IMG/VR virus record: IMGVR_UViG_3300048592_000244
Span: 1-64,000 of that record
Length of the DNA stretch: 64,000 nt
Direction: 5' to 3' (one strand)
From: a virus
Positions 1-8,329 of this stretch are shown here, piece by piece. Both the position numbers and the translations under genes were made by a program. The notes beneath the pieces are model-generated. The model saw only the letters and a program-made list of their open reading frames with translations, was not told where the DNA came from and searched no databases. Within the stretch, counting starts at the first letter, position 1, and every line of letters starts with the position of its first letter.

Positions 1-20
1 GGGAAAAGCGAGACGACCGC

Positions 21-740
21 GTGAACAAGAAGTATTGGGGGATGCTTCATATCGTCGTCGAGTTCGGGAAGGAGCACGCCGTGAACTTCGGCGAGCACAA
101 TCGGTTCATCTCAGCGTTCGGTGGCATCGTCGGCAAGGCCGGGTTCTACGGCCAGCACCACTACACGGTGATGCAGGGACAGCCTGACGCTCGTGTGGTG
201 TTTTCCGCCACCTTCCGTATGGAAGCAGAACGCCCGAAGGAAATTCCCGACAAGGAGTTCATGCTCTCCGCTCTCGGCGGTGAGGAAGTAATGAAGTCCA
301 CCTTCACCCGGTATGCCGAGCTTGCCGAGGAGTACACCAAGATGTACGAGCACGAGGAGGAGGTGAAGCGGCAGGCCAACAACATCGTCCGTCACTTCAC
401 TGAGGAAGCGTGCGCCGAGGCGAAGAAGGTGGTCCGGTACGAGCAGCGCATGGCGGCGTTGCAGGCTGAGTACGTCGCTGAGGTTGAGGCGGTGGTCAAA
501 GCGAACATGAACGACTGGAAGGCGACTCTGGTGAAGGACAATGACGTCATCACCGAAGCGATCAAGCTGGGCATGGAGCATGTACCGGCGCACGCTGTCG
601 GAGCCGCGAAGAAAACAGGCGTGTTCAGGTCCGGCAATACGGACCCGGTGAAGTACGACGTTGCCACCATTGACGAGTGGCTGGAGGAAAAAGGCCATGT
701 CGATCAAGTTGTCAGTGGGAGTCCAACCGTCGAAGGGTAA
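21..740 (+). CDS. Hypothetical charged helical protein
   Basis: A 239-residue protein I do not recognise. The first 85 residues look globular and mixed. Residues about 88-170 are rich in Glu, Lys, Arg and Ala without proline, which suggests a long helix or coiled coil. The GTG start at 21 follows a GAGACGACCGC leader that resembles the GGAGACCGAC box seen before many later genes, so I prefer it to the ATG at 42, which has only a run of G three bases upstream. The gene overlaps the next reading frame by 44 bases. No catalytic motif is visible. Confidence 0.7.
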   Translation: MNKKYWGMLHIVVEFGKEHAVNFGEHNRFISAFGGIVGKAGFYGQHHYTVMQGQPDARVVFSATFRMEAERPKEIPDKEFMLSALGGEEVMKSTFTRYAELAEEYTKMYEHEEEVKRQANNIVRHFTEEACAEAKKVVRYEQRMAALQAEYVAEVEAVVKANMNDWKATLVKDNDVITEAIKLGMEHVPAHAVGAAKKTGVFRSGNTDPVKYDVATIDEWLEEKGHVDQVVSGSPTVEG

Positions 741-948
741 GACCCAGATCGTCGTGCATTATCCGGTGCTGGAAGTCGAGAGCCCGGAGGAGGCCGAAGC
801 TCTGCTGGCTTTCACATGCAGCAAGAACAGCGACGGTCTGCACATCGCCAACGAAGTAGAACTCGACAGATCGAACGCGCTGCTTGCGTTCCAGCGGCGG
901 CTGGCCGATGCCTACGCCGTGATGAAAAGGAAACCGAGGAGGAAATAG
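697..948 (+). CDS. Hypothetical small protein (83 aa)
   Basis: The open frame extends further upstream, but the ATG at 697 is preceded by GGAGGAAAAAGG, a strong ribosome binding site lying inside the end of the previous gene. The product has a beta-like N-terminal half (Val- and Ile-rich) followed by an acidic helix and a basic tail ending in Arg-Arg-Lys. I do not recognise a family. The overlap with the upstream gene and the two-base gap to the next start suggest translational coupling in one operon. Confidence 0.65.
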   Translation: MSIKLSVGVQPSKGKTQIVVHYPVLEVESPEEAEALLAFTCSKNSDGLHIANEVELDRSNALLAFQRRLADAYAVMKRKPRRK

Positions 949-950
949 CT

Positions 951-1211
951 ATGACGAAGCGAACCTCGCACTACGAGTCCGAGGAGTACAAGAAGCTGCG
1001 TGAGCATCTTCGAGAGCACGCCACCGGCTACTGCCAGCGTGAGCATACTGGCGTGAGCGAAAGCGGCTACGGCTACCACCTCGAAATCTGGACGAACAAG
1101 CACACCATATACCCGGTGATGTTGACAGCGTGGGAGCAGCCGAGTGGTGAGTGGTACTGTCAACTTTGGGACGGCGGTCCCATTGAATTTCCCACAGAAG
1201 ACGAGGAGTAG
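951..1211 (+). CDS. Hypothetical small protein (86 aa)
   Basis: Translation most likely starts at ATG 951, placed 8 bases after GAGGAGGAAA; a longer frame beginning at 816 runs through the previous gene and has no site of its own. The protein has a charged N-terminal helix and an aromatic C-terminal half with several Trp and Tyr residues and a Gly-Tyr-Gly-Tyr stretch, ending in an acidic tail. It looks like a small folded domain of unknown function. It directly precedes the TOPRIM gene with a two-base gap. Confidence 0.65.
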   Translation: MTKRTSHYESEEYKKLREHLREHATGYCQREHTGVSESGYGYHLEIWTNKHTIYPVMLTAWEQPSGEWYCQLWDGGPIEFPTEDEE

Positions 1212-1213
1212 CC

Positions 1214-2164
1214 ATGCCGTTCATCGACTACACAGGTAAGGGCCGCAAGGGGCTGGGGAAAAAGACGCTCTGGCTGATTGAGCAGGCCAACATCATTCTG
1301 GATGAGTACACAGAGCAGGGCTACGTCCTTACGTTGCGGCAGTTGTACTACCAGATGGTCAGCCGCAATATGATCCCTAACTCCGACAAGTCCTATAACA
1401 ACCTCGGCAGTGCAATTTCCACCGGGCGTGAACGTGGTCTGATTGATTGGGACCAGTTGACTGACCGCCTGCGAGAACTGGTGGAGTGGCAGACCTACGA
1501 CAACGTGCCGGAAGCCATCAGCCAACTGGCCGAGAGATTCCGACTGGACAAGTGGCGCAACCAGTCCTACCGACCGGAGGTGTGGGTAGAGAAGGACGCG
1601 CTGAGTGACGTCGTTCGTCGTGCCTGCTGGAAATTGCAGGTGCCCTACCTTGTGTGTCGTGGCTACGGCAGTTCGTCAGCACTGTGGCAGGCAGGCCGCC
1701 GCATGATCGAGCACAGGAAGTCCGACCAGCAACCCTACGTGATCCACCTTGGCGACCATGACCCGTCCGGCCTGCACATGACGGAGGATAATCGCAACCG
1801 CATCAGCTTGTTCGGCCTGCCAGCGATGGTAGGTGACAAGCGAGCCAGACCACAACTCAAGCGTATCGCTCTGAACATGGATCAGATCGAGCAGTACAAC
1901 CCGCCGCCGAACCCGGCCAAGCAGACAGACTCACGCTGGCAAAGCTACGTGGATCAGACCGGGCTCGATGAGTCGTGGGAGCTTGACGCACTGGAGCCAG
2001 CAGTCATTGAGGAACTGATTGAGTATGCCGTGCTGGAAATTCGTGACGATGATGCGTGGGAGGAAATGGTCAAGCTGGAAAATGAAGGCCGTAAACTGTT
2101 GACCACATGCTCCGATGGCTGGGGCGATGTGCGGGAATTTTTGAATGACACGTTTGGTGAATAA
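1214..2164 (+). CDS. TOPRIM protein, TopoVI-A/Spo11-like
   Basis: This 316-residue protein resembles the A subunit of topoisomerase VI and Spo11, which cut DNA through a tyrosine. Residues 41-46 (LRQLYY) match the position of the catalytic tyrosine motif, with Tyr45 or Tyr46 as candidate. A TOPRIM metal site follows: Glu126 in VWVEKD, then Asp181 and Asp183 in GDHDPSG. Length is close to that of TopoVI-A. No ATPase B subunit is visible nearby, as in the stand-alone Mini-A group reported from phages and plasmids. The role in this phage, perhaps strand breakage for replication or recombination, is inference. A simple TOPRIM nuclease without topoisomerase activity is the alternative. Confidence 0.75.
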   Translation: MPFIDYTGKGRKGLGKKTLWLIEQANIILDEYTEQGYVLTLRQLYYQMVSRNMIPNSDKSYNNLGSAISTGRERGLIDWDQLTDRLRELVEWQTYDNVPEAISQLAERFRLDKWRNQSYRPEVWVEKDALSDVVRRACWKLQVPYLVCRGYGSSSALWQAGRRMIEHRKSDQQPYVIHLGDHDPSGLHMTEDNRNRISLFGLPAMVGDKRARPQLKRIALNMDQIEQYNPPPNPAKQTDSRWQSYVDQTGLDESWELDALEPAVIEELIEYAVLEIRDDDAWEEMVKLENEGRKLLTTCSDGWGDVREFLNDTFGE

Positions 2165-2175
2165 GGAGTGAACCC

Positions 2176-2898
2176 ATGACCGACAATGTGATAACCAAGA
2201 TCAAGCTCAACAAGCTATACACGCAGAACTGGTGGTACTTGGAGAAAATATTGCCACAGTTCTGTACCAAGCTGCCGCAGGAAAAGAAGGGCGACGTCGC
2301 CAGATTCCGCATCGACAAGCCATTGCCGACGCAGGATGAAATGACGGCGTTGATTGCCAAGTGGTACACCACCAGCGCCGAAGGACTCATCAGTGACGCG
2401 AACAGTGAGATCGAAGACCTGAAAAACGAGGTTGAGGAGTGGAAAGACAACATCGAGGAAAATTTCAGCGGCACGGAGAAGTACAACCAACTGGAGGAAG
2501 CATACGATCAGCTTGAGAACTATAGCGAACTCGAATGGCCGAGTGAAATTGAGGACTTCGAGATAGTCTACATTCCTCCGGTGCCAAAGATGTTCCGTGG
2601 GCGCATCACCCAGAGCCGTGCGTCACGTCTTGAGGAAGCCTGCGACAAGTTGCAGGTGGTTATGGACTGCCTCGAAGACCACAAGACAGAAGTCGTTGAG
2701 AAGTTGCGGAAATTGCTGGAAGACCTTGAGGACGTCGAGCGCACTGATGAGCAGCGCCAGCAGTTCTGTGATGAAAACGGCATCACAGGCGATGAAAGCC
2801 CGGATGATCTTGAGTCGGCTATCGACGACTTCATTGGTGAAATTGAAAACAACAAGTCGGAAGTCGAGGGCGTGGAGTTCCCCGGCATGTTTGGCTAA
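2176..2898 (+). CDS. Hypothetical acidic coiled-coil protein
   Basis: A 240-residue very acidic protein with no family I recognise. The N-terminal 60 residues look globular (aromatic and basic). Residues about 75-115 and 145-190 are strongly helical with heptad-like spacing of Leu and Val among Glu, Asp and Lys, so a rod or dimer is likely. The sequence ends with Phe-Pro-Gly-Met-Phe-Gly. GGAGTGAACC precedes the ATG. It lies in the same operon as the TOPRIM gene and a 112-residue protein that shares the phrase ARFR near its start, which hints at related N-terminal folds. Confidence 0.7.
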   Translation: MTDNVITKIKLNKLYTQNWWYLEKILPQFCTKLPQEKKGDVARFRIDKPLPTQDEMTALIAKWYTTSAEGLISDANSEIEDLKNEVEEWKDNIEENFSGTEKYNQLEEAYDQLENYSELEWPSEIEDFEIVYIPPVPKMFRGRITQSRASRLEEACDKLQVVMDCLEDHKTEVVEKLRKLLEDLEDVERTDEQRQQFCDENGITGDESPDDLESAIDDFIGEIENNKSEVEGVEFPGMFG

Positions 2899-2910
2899 CA
2901 GGAGACCGCT

Positions 2911-3249
2911 ATGTTCAATGACGCTTCGCCGTTCCCGTGGCTTGTGGAAGGCAACGTCCTATACCGGATCGACAAGGTGGAAGGGGGTACGGAAAAAAAG
3001 ACGGAAATTGCCAGATTTCGAGTGTTCCAGATTCAAGGCAAAAGTAAGTTGAAGGGTGTCAGCATCGAGGAGGCACACGACAACGCAGCACTGGTCGCCC
3101 ACGCTATGAAGCTCTACATGAAGATGGAGGAATTCCTGACCGATGTCTTCAACGACGCGACGACAGAGGCTGGCGGCAAGTTGGTATCAAAGGAAGCGAA
3201 GAAACTGCGGGACGAATTCTATGCCCATGAGGACGTGTCGCAGGAGTAG
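2911..3249 (+). CDS. Hypothetical protein (112 aa)
   Basis: The ATG follows an AGGAGACCGCT box, the translation-start box common in this genome. The protein begins with a beta-rich section (residues 10-48, alternating charged and hydrophobic residues) and continues as a charged helical region. The phrase EIARFRVFQ echoes the GDVARFRID phrase of the preceding gene, so the two may contain distant copies of one fold. I see no catalytic or metal-binding motif. Function unknown. Confidence 0.65.
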   Translation: MFNDASPFPWLVEGNVLYRIDKVEGGTEKKTEIARFRVFQIQGKSKLKGVSIEEAHDNAALVAHAMKLYMKMEEFLTDVFNDATTEAGGKLVSKEAKKLRDEFYAHEDVSQE

Positions 3250-3289
3250 GTAACATCAACCCATCACTTTTTTGAACAGGAGCTACACA

Positions 3290-4726
3290 ATGACAGAACA
3301 GACGACAATCGAACCGACCCCAGCATTCGAGACCGCTGAGGTCCAACAGGCACTGCGGACAGCACGCACCGTTCGCATGTCCTACGAGCCGGTCCAGAAT
3401 CTCATGGCCGAACTCAAGAACATGCAGGAGCGCAGCCGTGACTTCCTCGTCCCCTTCGACAAGTTGAAGGCGAAGCTGGTGGAAAACACCTTGCTCAAGG
3501 ACGACGGTGTTTACAGCACCTACAAGATGGTGCTGGAACTGAGCGAGGTGCCGGAAATTGGCACCATCGAACTCGGCCTGTACGAGCACGTCATCACTCA
3601 GCTTTGCCAGTTGACGACCATCAACGGCAAGGCGGGCGTGCCGACGCAGTACCTCAAGCGCCTGCTGAGTGATAACACCGACCGTGGTCTCGTGGCCCTC
3701 GGTGCCGTCAACGTGCAGGAATTGTTGAGCCGACGCTATGGCGAGGTTCACACCCGTGGCAAGACCGGCGAGGCGAAGGCGGTGCTGGTCCGCACCTTCA
3801 AGTTCGACGACGGGTTCAAGTGCCGGGCACTGTGCAGTGACCGCTACTTTCCGATCAAGACACTGGAGATGGTGACGATTGCGCTCGGCTTGGCCGGTGG
3901 CGCGATCAAGGTCAACGCTGACGGCGAGACGGCGGTGCAGGGTGCCTTCGTTTTCGACAAGCACGTCAGTGTGCAGAAGTGCAGCGTAGGCTTCACCAAC
4001 CCCAGCTACGCCTTCGACCTGCGCAACCCGGACAAGGGAATCATCCGGGCGGAGAGCATCACCAAGAACGAGGGCGGCAACCCGGTGTTCCACTACCCCG
4101 GTGGCGCGACCTACACCCTCGGCGGGAAATTCAACTACCCGGAGAGCGGGCCGCGCCAGCACCTCGTCTTCCCGGCGTGCCGAATTTCCAACAGCGAGAC
4201 CGGGGGCGGCAGCGCCGTCATCCAGCCGATGCTGTTTGAGGGTGCGTGCCTCAACGGTATGGTCTTCGCCACCGAGATGCGCCGGACACACATCGGCTCC
4301 ATCATGGAGGAAGCCAACGAGTTCGAGTCCAACGAGACCAAGAAGAAGAAAATGGAGACTGTCATCAGCATGATGACCGACGCCATGAAGCAGGTCTTCT
4401 CGATGGAGTCGTTCGAGGACAACTGCAAGAAATTCCTCAAGCTCAAGGACGTCCACCTCAAGTCGAACGTCGTCAAGGAAGTCACCGAGGAATTGCTGTC
4501 GGCGATTCCGGGCGGTGAGGGTCTGCTGGAGGACGTGCTCAAGTCCTACGAGCAGTTCACCTCCGGCATCGACTCGCTGTTCGATGTCCAGCGTGCGTTG
4601 ACCAACGTGGCGCAGGACCAGAACTACGACAAGCAGTCGGCGCTTGAGGAACTCGGCGGGATGCTGGCGTCCGGTGAGAAGAAGGTCGCTGACAAGTACC
4701 TCGTCGCGGCGACTGGCGCTCGCTAA
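3290..4726 (+). CDS. DUF932-like protein
   Basis: Start ATG 3290 has AGGAG eight bases upstream; the TTG at 3272 does not. The 478-residue product shows the layout of the phage/plasmid DUF932 family: SDRYFPI near residues 183-189, a Gly-rich middle section, and a C-x-N-G motif (Cys320, Asn322, Gly323) followed by His334 in a THIG phrase. The C-terminal 150 residues are helical and charged. DUF932 proteins are common in large phages and plasmids, often near replication genes, but their biochemical role is not established. A strong terminator follows directly, so this gene probably ends the first transcription unit. Confidence 0.7.
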   Translation: MTEQTTIEPTPAFETAEVQQALRTARTVRMSYEPVQNLMAELKNMQERSRDFLVPFDKLKAKLVENTLLKDDGVYSTYKMVLELSEVPEIGTIELGLYEHVITQLCQLTTINGKAGVPTQYLKRLLSDNTDRGLVALGAVNVQELLSRRYGEVHTRGKTGEAKAVLVRTFKFDDGFKCRALCSDRYFPIKTLEMVTIALGLAGGAIKVNADGETAVQGAFVFDKHVSVQKCSVGFTNPSYAFDLRNPDKGIIRAESITKNEGGNPVFHYPGGATYTLGGKFNYPESGPRQHLVFPACRISNSETGGGSAVIQPMLFEGACLNGMVFATEMRRTHIGSIMEEANEFESNETKKKKMETVISMMTDAMKQVFSMESFEDNCKKFLKLKDVHLKSNVVKEVTEELLSAIPGGEGLLEDVLKSYEQFTSGIDSLFDVQRALTNVAQDQNYDKQSALEELGGMLASGEKKVADKYLVAATGAR

Positions 4727-4749
4727 ACACCCTACTGTCGGAAAAGGTT

Positions 4750-4781
4750 GAGGGGCTTCCCTTTGGGCGGCCCCTCTTTTT
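4750..4781 (+). terminator. Rho-independent terminator
   Basis: A seven-base-pair GC stem (GAGGGGC with GCCCCTC) is followed by five T. It sits just after the DUF932-like gene and before the next start at 4800. Confidence 0.85.
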
Positions 4782-4799
4782 CCCGCAAGGGGGTGTACC

Positions 4800-5237
4800 G
4801 TGTCGGAAATTATGGTAAACCCCGTGGTCGCAGTGCCGATCTATGGGGTGTGCCCGGAAGGGTACATCAAGCACGAAGGCTACCCGGTCCTTGGCGTCGA
4901 TGGACGTCCGGTGCCGAGCCCGAGAGGATGGAGTGGGATGGTCGATGACCCTGACGGGTCTGTCGGCTTGATCCTGTTCGCCGCCTTCTTACCCGAGAGG
5001 GTGACTGGCGGTGAGATCATTCCTCTCGGTAGAACCTTCGCGGAAAATCTAGGGCAGGCAGCAGCAGTCATCTGCTCTTTTCCTCCGGTGTACCCCAAGA
5101 TCGAACATTTCCGAGCACGACACATGCGGGTCGTATCGGACACAGCAATCAGGGCGGATGTATTTTTCCCGCAGTGGCTGTTGGCAACAATGCTAGGGAG
5201 GAAAAAGGATGGCGGAAGTCACAGCCTATTTCGTTGA
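4800..5237 (+). CDS. Hypothetical protein (145 aa)
   Basis: The GTG at 4800 follows AAGGGGGTGTACC; an ATG at 4812 lacks a site, so GTG is preferred. The protein has a Pro- and Gly-rich N-terminal third with short beta-like segments, then a hydrophobic section (residues about 55-66) and a helical end. There is no recognisable motif. It is the first gene after a terminator, yet I see no clear sigma-70-type promoter in the 20 bases between. Its 3' end overlaps the next gene by 29 bases. Confidence 0.6.
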   Translation: MSEIMVNPVVAVPIYGVCPEGYIKHEGYPVLGVDGRPVPSPRGWSGMVDDPDGSVGLILFAAFLPERVTGGEIIPLGRTFAENLGQAAAVICSFPPVYPKIEHFRARHMRVVSDTAIRADVFFPQWLLATMLGRKKDGGSHSLFR

Positions 5238-5601
5238 AGACACATTGCACGCTGAACTCAAGCGGAATATCACGCACGACTTCCGTCTGCCTGATGTTTT
5301 CCGTCAGATTCTCCTAAAGGGAATCGAGGATTTTGACGATGTAGTATTTCCATACTTCGAGAATGAGGAGTTTGTCGCCTACCTCAAAGACCCGAAGTTC
5401 AAGAGCAGAAGGAACGGACACAGTGTCCCCGTGGAATTTCCCACGAAACGCGCATTGAAGAATTTCCAGAAGGCGACAAAGGAGGCAGCAGAGAGAGTAG
5501 AAGAAACCCTGAACCTGTCCGGCATAAGGGTGCATCACATTGTGCGGGCCATCTTCCGTAGCTGGCTCGATAAGAAACTTGAAACAACGCTGGTCAACTA
5601 G
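5209..5601 (+). CDS. Hypothetical protein (130 aa)
   Basis: AGGGAGGAAAAAGG immediately precedes the ATG. The 130-residue protein is helical and charged with a basic central part (residues 60-95) and a final helix containing Ile-Phe-Arg-Ser-Trp-Leu. It is not assigned to a family. The next gene starts 15 bases downstream behind its own GACAGGAG site, consistent with one operon. Confidence 0.65.
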   Translation: MAEVTAYFVEDTLHAELKRNITHDFRLPDVFRQILLKGIEDFDDVVFPYFENEEFVAYLKDPKFKSRRNGHSVPVEFPTKRALKNFQKATKEAAERVEETLNLSGIRVHHIVRAIFRSWLDKKLETTLVN

Positions 5602-5616
5602 AGACAGGAGATTGGA

Positions 5617-7293
5617 ATGAACGAGGCCATGCAGGAAACCACGCGAGCAACTCAGGCAGATTTTCACCCAGAGAATCTGCTGACCGGCGCGATGGTTTCA
5701 GGCACGCATCCGGTCAGTGCGCCGGGCGGCCTGCTCAATCGAGTCTGGCACCTGTTCGACCAAGCCCAGAAGGGCGGCATCAGCACAGAACGTGTGCATG
5801 AGATCGTCCGGGGCTTGCCGGAACTGCGCCAACTCGTCGAGCAGTACACCGACCCCAGCACGGGCAAACCGCGTGCAGAGTGTGCCGACCCATCGAACCC
5901 CGGTGTGGTCGCAATGAAAGATGAGACCGCGTGCTTCGGCAGGAAGTGCGGATTCGCGTCCGGCTGCTTCTTGCAGTGCTCACTCGGTCCATCACATCGA
6001 CAGGACGGGACGCCCCTCGGCGTAGAGGGACAGGCCCCGGCCTACAACACAGCAGGACAGCCGCTCGGCAACGAGCAGTACACAGGCGTGCTCAAGGTGG
6101 ACGCCGAGGGGAACGTAATTTCCCCACAGCGCCACCGGGACAACTCGTGCATCACGCTGAGTATGTTCCTGCGTCTGGCGGGGATACCGCCCGCGCCGAC
6201 ACAACAACTGTCGGATGCACTGTGGGACATACTCCCGCAGGCACTGACAGCAGTGGAGCAGGGACTGCAAGCCCAGCCACAGCCGACCCCCGCAGCAGCG
6301 GCCCCGGCACAGGCACCGCCTGCACCACCGTCAGCACCACCGGCACCGCCACAGCCAGCCGCACCACCGCAGGCTGCTCCGCCCCAGCCGCAGGCTGCAC
6401 CACAGCCCCCGCAGGCGGCACCGCAGACTGCACCTCCAGCGCAGACACCGGCCCCGGCGACTCCGCCTGCTGGTCATGGATTGCCGCCGATTTTCCCCGG
6501 CGTCAATCTGAGCTACGACCAGCAGTGCGAATTGCACGCACTGATGTATGCGCTGGAGCACTCGCCGGAAAAGCCGAAGGGCGCACAGGCGATCAAGAAC
6601 ATGGAGAAGCGACACGCAGAAGCGAAGAAAACGCCGAAGGCAATTCTCGCTGCGTGGCGTAAGCCGTGCGAAGATCGCTCGCTGGTCATCGGTAGCGGCA
6701 CCAGTGCCCGGTTGAAGCCGGAGTTCTGGCCGCAGCACATTCCGGTTCCTGCGGGATATTACGAGACCGAAGCGCAGGCGTCGGCCACTCCGCAACCAGC
6801 ACCGCCTGCAAACGTACCGCCCGCTGCCGCGCCAGTGACTCCGGCAGCACCACAGACTGTGGCAGTGAAGCCGCAGGCTCCCGTGAACCCGCCGCAGAAG
6901 GTCGATTCCGACCAGAACGCGCCGGTGGCACCGGGAGGAAATTCACCCGTGGACATCAACACTGTCACACTGGACCCGGAATCAAAGGAGGCCCTCAAGG
7001 CGCACACCGAGGCTATGAACAATCTCGCTGCCGCGCTGCGAGGAGCGACGTTTCAAGGAGCAGGGCAAGACGGAGGAAATTCAGCAGGGACTCAACAAGC
7101 TGGCCAACCTCCTGCTCAAGTTCAGCAAGCTCCCCAACAGCCCGCAGGGCCTCCGCCAGTCTACGCCCAGCAACCTGCCCCAGCCCAGCAGCCCCCAGCC
7201 CCTCCCCCTCCACCAACCACCTTCCGTGACTACGGAAATCCCGTCAACGCCAGCGGTCCCATCGTTGACCCCGGACAGCCAACCATCAGGTAA
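5617..7293 (+). CDS. Cys- and Pro-rich hypothetical protein
   Basis: A 558-residue protein of three parts. Residues 1-190 are globular and contain a cysteine cluster (CFGRKCGFASGCFLQC, about residues 106-121) that could bind metal. Residues about 215-290 are an Ala-Pro-Gln linker. A helical domain with further cysteines follows (about 295-395), then a second Pro-Ala-Gln tail with a run of prolines near the end. The long disordered segments suggest a scaffold that tethers partners, perhaps in replication because the polymerase and ssDNA-binding candidate are close. Its last 65 bases overlap an open frame leading into the H1-like gene. Function is not recognised. Confidence 0.65.
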   Translation: MNEAMQETTRATQADFHPENLLTGAMVSGTHPVSAPGGLLNRVWHLFDQAQKGGISTERVHEIVRGLPELRQLVEQYTDPSTGKPRAECADPSNPGVVAMKDETACFGRKCGFASGCFLQCSLGPSHRQDGTPLGVEGQAPAYNTAGQPLGNEQYTGVLKVDAEGNVISPQRHRDNSCITLSMFLRLAGIPPAPTQQLSDALWDILPQALTAVEQGLQAQPQPTPAAAAPAQAPPAPPSAPPAPPQPAAPPQAAPPQPQAAPQPPQAAPQTAPPAQTPAPATPPAGHGLPPIFPGVNLSYDQQCELHALMYALEHSPEKPKGAQAIKNMEKRHAEAKKTPKAILAAWRKPCEDRSLVIGSGTSARLKPEFWPQHIPVPAGYYETEAQASATPQPAPPANVPPAAAPVTPAAPQTVAVKPQAPVNPPQKVDSDQNAPVAPGGNSPVDINTVTLDPESKEALKAHTEAMNNLAAALRGATFQGAGQDGGNSAGTQQAGQPPAQVQQAPQQPAGPPPVYAQQPAPAQQPPAPPPPPTTFRDYGNPVNASGPIVDPGQPTIR

Positions 7294-7357
7294 GAGTGGG
7301 AAAGGGCCTGCCACTCCACCACCTTTGAATTCTCAGGCCGACAAGAAGGGAGCAGCC

Positions 7358-7753
7358 GTGAAGAAGACGGCGAAGAAAAAGCCCGCTGCCAAGAAGAAGG
7401 CGGCTGCCAAGAAAAAGGCACCCGCCAAGAAGAAGGCACCGGCAAAGAAGTCCGCAGCAAAGAAGAAGCCCGCTCCGAAGAAGTCGGCTGCCAAGAAGAA
7501 GACGGCAGCCAAGAAGACGGGCGGGGCGAAGAAGGAAAATCGCCCGCGCAACATCGAGCCGCACAAGCGTTACCCGGACGTCGAGTCCCTGCCCTACAAG
7601 TGGCAGCCGGGCACGAAGAACAAGCCGGGCAGTCGTGGTCGTCCGCCCACCGGCTGGAAGAAGAACAAGGACGGCGAGTACGTGGCACCGAAGGGCTGGC
7701 GGAAAATCGCTGGCAAGTGGCACAAGCCCGTGGAGAAGGCCAAGCGAAAGTAG
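7358..7753 (+). CDS. Histone H1-like Lys-rich protein with AT-hook
   Basis: GTG 7358 follows AAGGGAG at good spacing; the frame is open back to GTG 7226 but that start has no site and lies inside the previous gene. The 131-residue product has an N-terminal tail of AAKKK, APAKKK and PAPKKS repeats (residues 1-60), like the C-terminal tails of histone H1 and bacterial Lys/Ala-rich nucleoid proteins. Residues 91-100 contain SRGRPPTGW, with the RGRP core of an AT-hook, which binds the minor groove of A/T-rich DNA. The C-terminus is basic and rich in Trp and Gly. It probably binds or compacts DNA; whether phage or host DNA is unknown. Confidence 0.75.
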   Translation: MKKTAKKKPAAKKKAAAKKKAPAKKKAPAKKSAAKKKPAPKKSAAKKKTAAKKTGGAKKENRPRNIEPHKRYPDVESLPYKWQPGTKNKPGSRGRPPTGWKKNKDGEYVAPKGWRKIAGKWHKPVEKAKRK

Positions 7754-7762
7754 AGGTGCGCC

Positions 7763-8329
7763 TTGAGCAAGAGGATGTACGACGCGCTCAAGGACATCGA
7801 CGACATGGGTCTCGTCAGGCTGCGTGAGCAGCACAAGCGTGACCCGCTTTGGTGTGACATGAAATTCGGTTCTTGGCTGGAGGTGCATTGTGCCTTCCGT
7901 GAGGAACGCGGTCATGCCAGAGGCTTTCGCAAGGGAGTGAAGGCTGGGTTGGCGCAGGCCGAAGGGTCTGCGCCGCCCGTCTCCATGAGGACGCTGGCGT
8001 TAGTCTGGAGCGTGATAGTCCCGGCCCTCGCGGTCGTGAACGCTCTGCTGCTATTGCTGGCAATCAGGTTGATTGAGCAGGACTTAGTGATGTGGTTCGC
8101 CCTCGTCATGGTGCTCCTGCCTTTCACAGTTGTGTCGCAGGCAACAGGTACAGGCTTCCTGTTCCAACGGCTCTACAACTGGTGTCTCAAACGACCGGAT
8201 GATGAGCAGGTGATTGTCGTAAAGGTTCCGATGGAATCTGCCGATAAGGAAGACGACGAATACAGCCTGTGGGGAACGGAGCAGATCAACGATGCCATCA
8301 ACGAAGGTACAAGTAGCGACAGCGACTGA
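7763..8329 (+). CDS. Two-helix membrane protein
   Basis: The TTG at 7763 follows GAGGTG at good spacing and is preferred to ATG 7775, whose only purine run is too close. The 188-residue product has a soluble basic N-terminal domain (about 70 residues), two strongly hydrophobic segments at about 75-97 and 104-124, and an acidic soluble C-terminal tail. Both ends would lie on the same side of the membrane. The 3' end overlaps the polymerase start by 38 bases. It is not a recognised holin; a membrane anchor for replication is conceivable from position only. Confidence 0.6.
   Translation: MSKRMYDALKDIDDMGLVRLREQHKRDPLWCDMKFGSWLEVHCAFREERGHARGFRKGVKAGLAQAEGSAPPVSMRTLALVWSVIVPALAVVNALLLLLAIRLIEQDLVMWFALVMVLLPFTVVSQATGTGFLFQRLYNWCLKRPDDEQVIVVKVPMESADKEDDEYSLWGTEQINDAINEGTSSDSD

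Noticed and set aside
3149-4456. Long antisense frame (435 codons) opposite the DUF932-like gene
   Set aside because: It mirrors the GC-rich third positions of the + strand gene, is rich in His, Leu and Val, has no ribosome site and no neighbours on that strand.
5931-6662. Alternative + frame inside the Cys/Pro-rich gene
   Set aside because: It is a Thr/Gly/Ala-rich shadow of the Pro/Ala repeats without start site or sensible codon use.
7226-7357. Upstream extension of the H1-like gene from GTG 7226
   Set aside because: No ribosome binding site there and it lies within the previous gene; GTG 7358 has a good site.
7360-7530. Periodic AAGAAG-type repeats resembling a CRISPR or tandem array
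   Set aside because: The repeats are codons of the Lys/Ala tail, without equal spacers.
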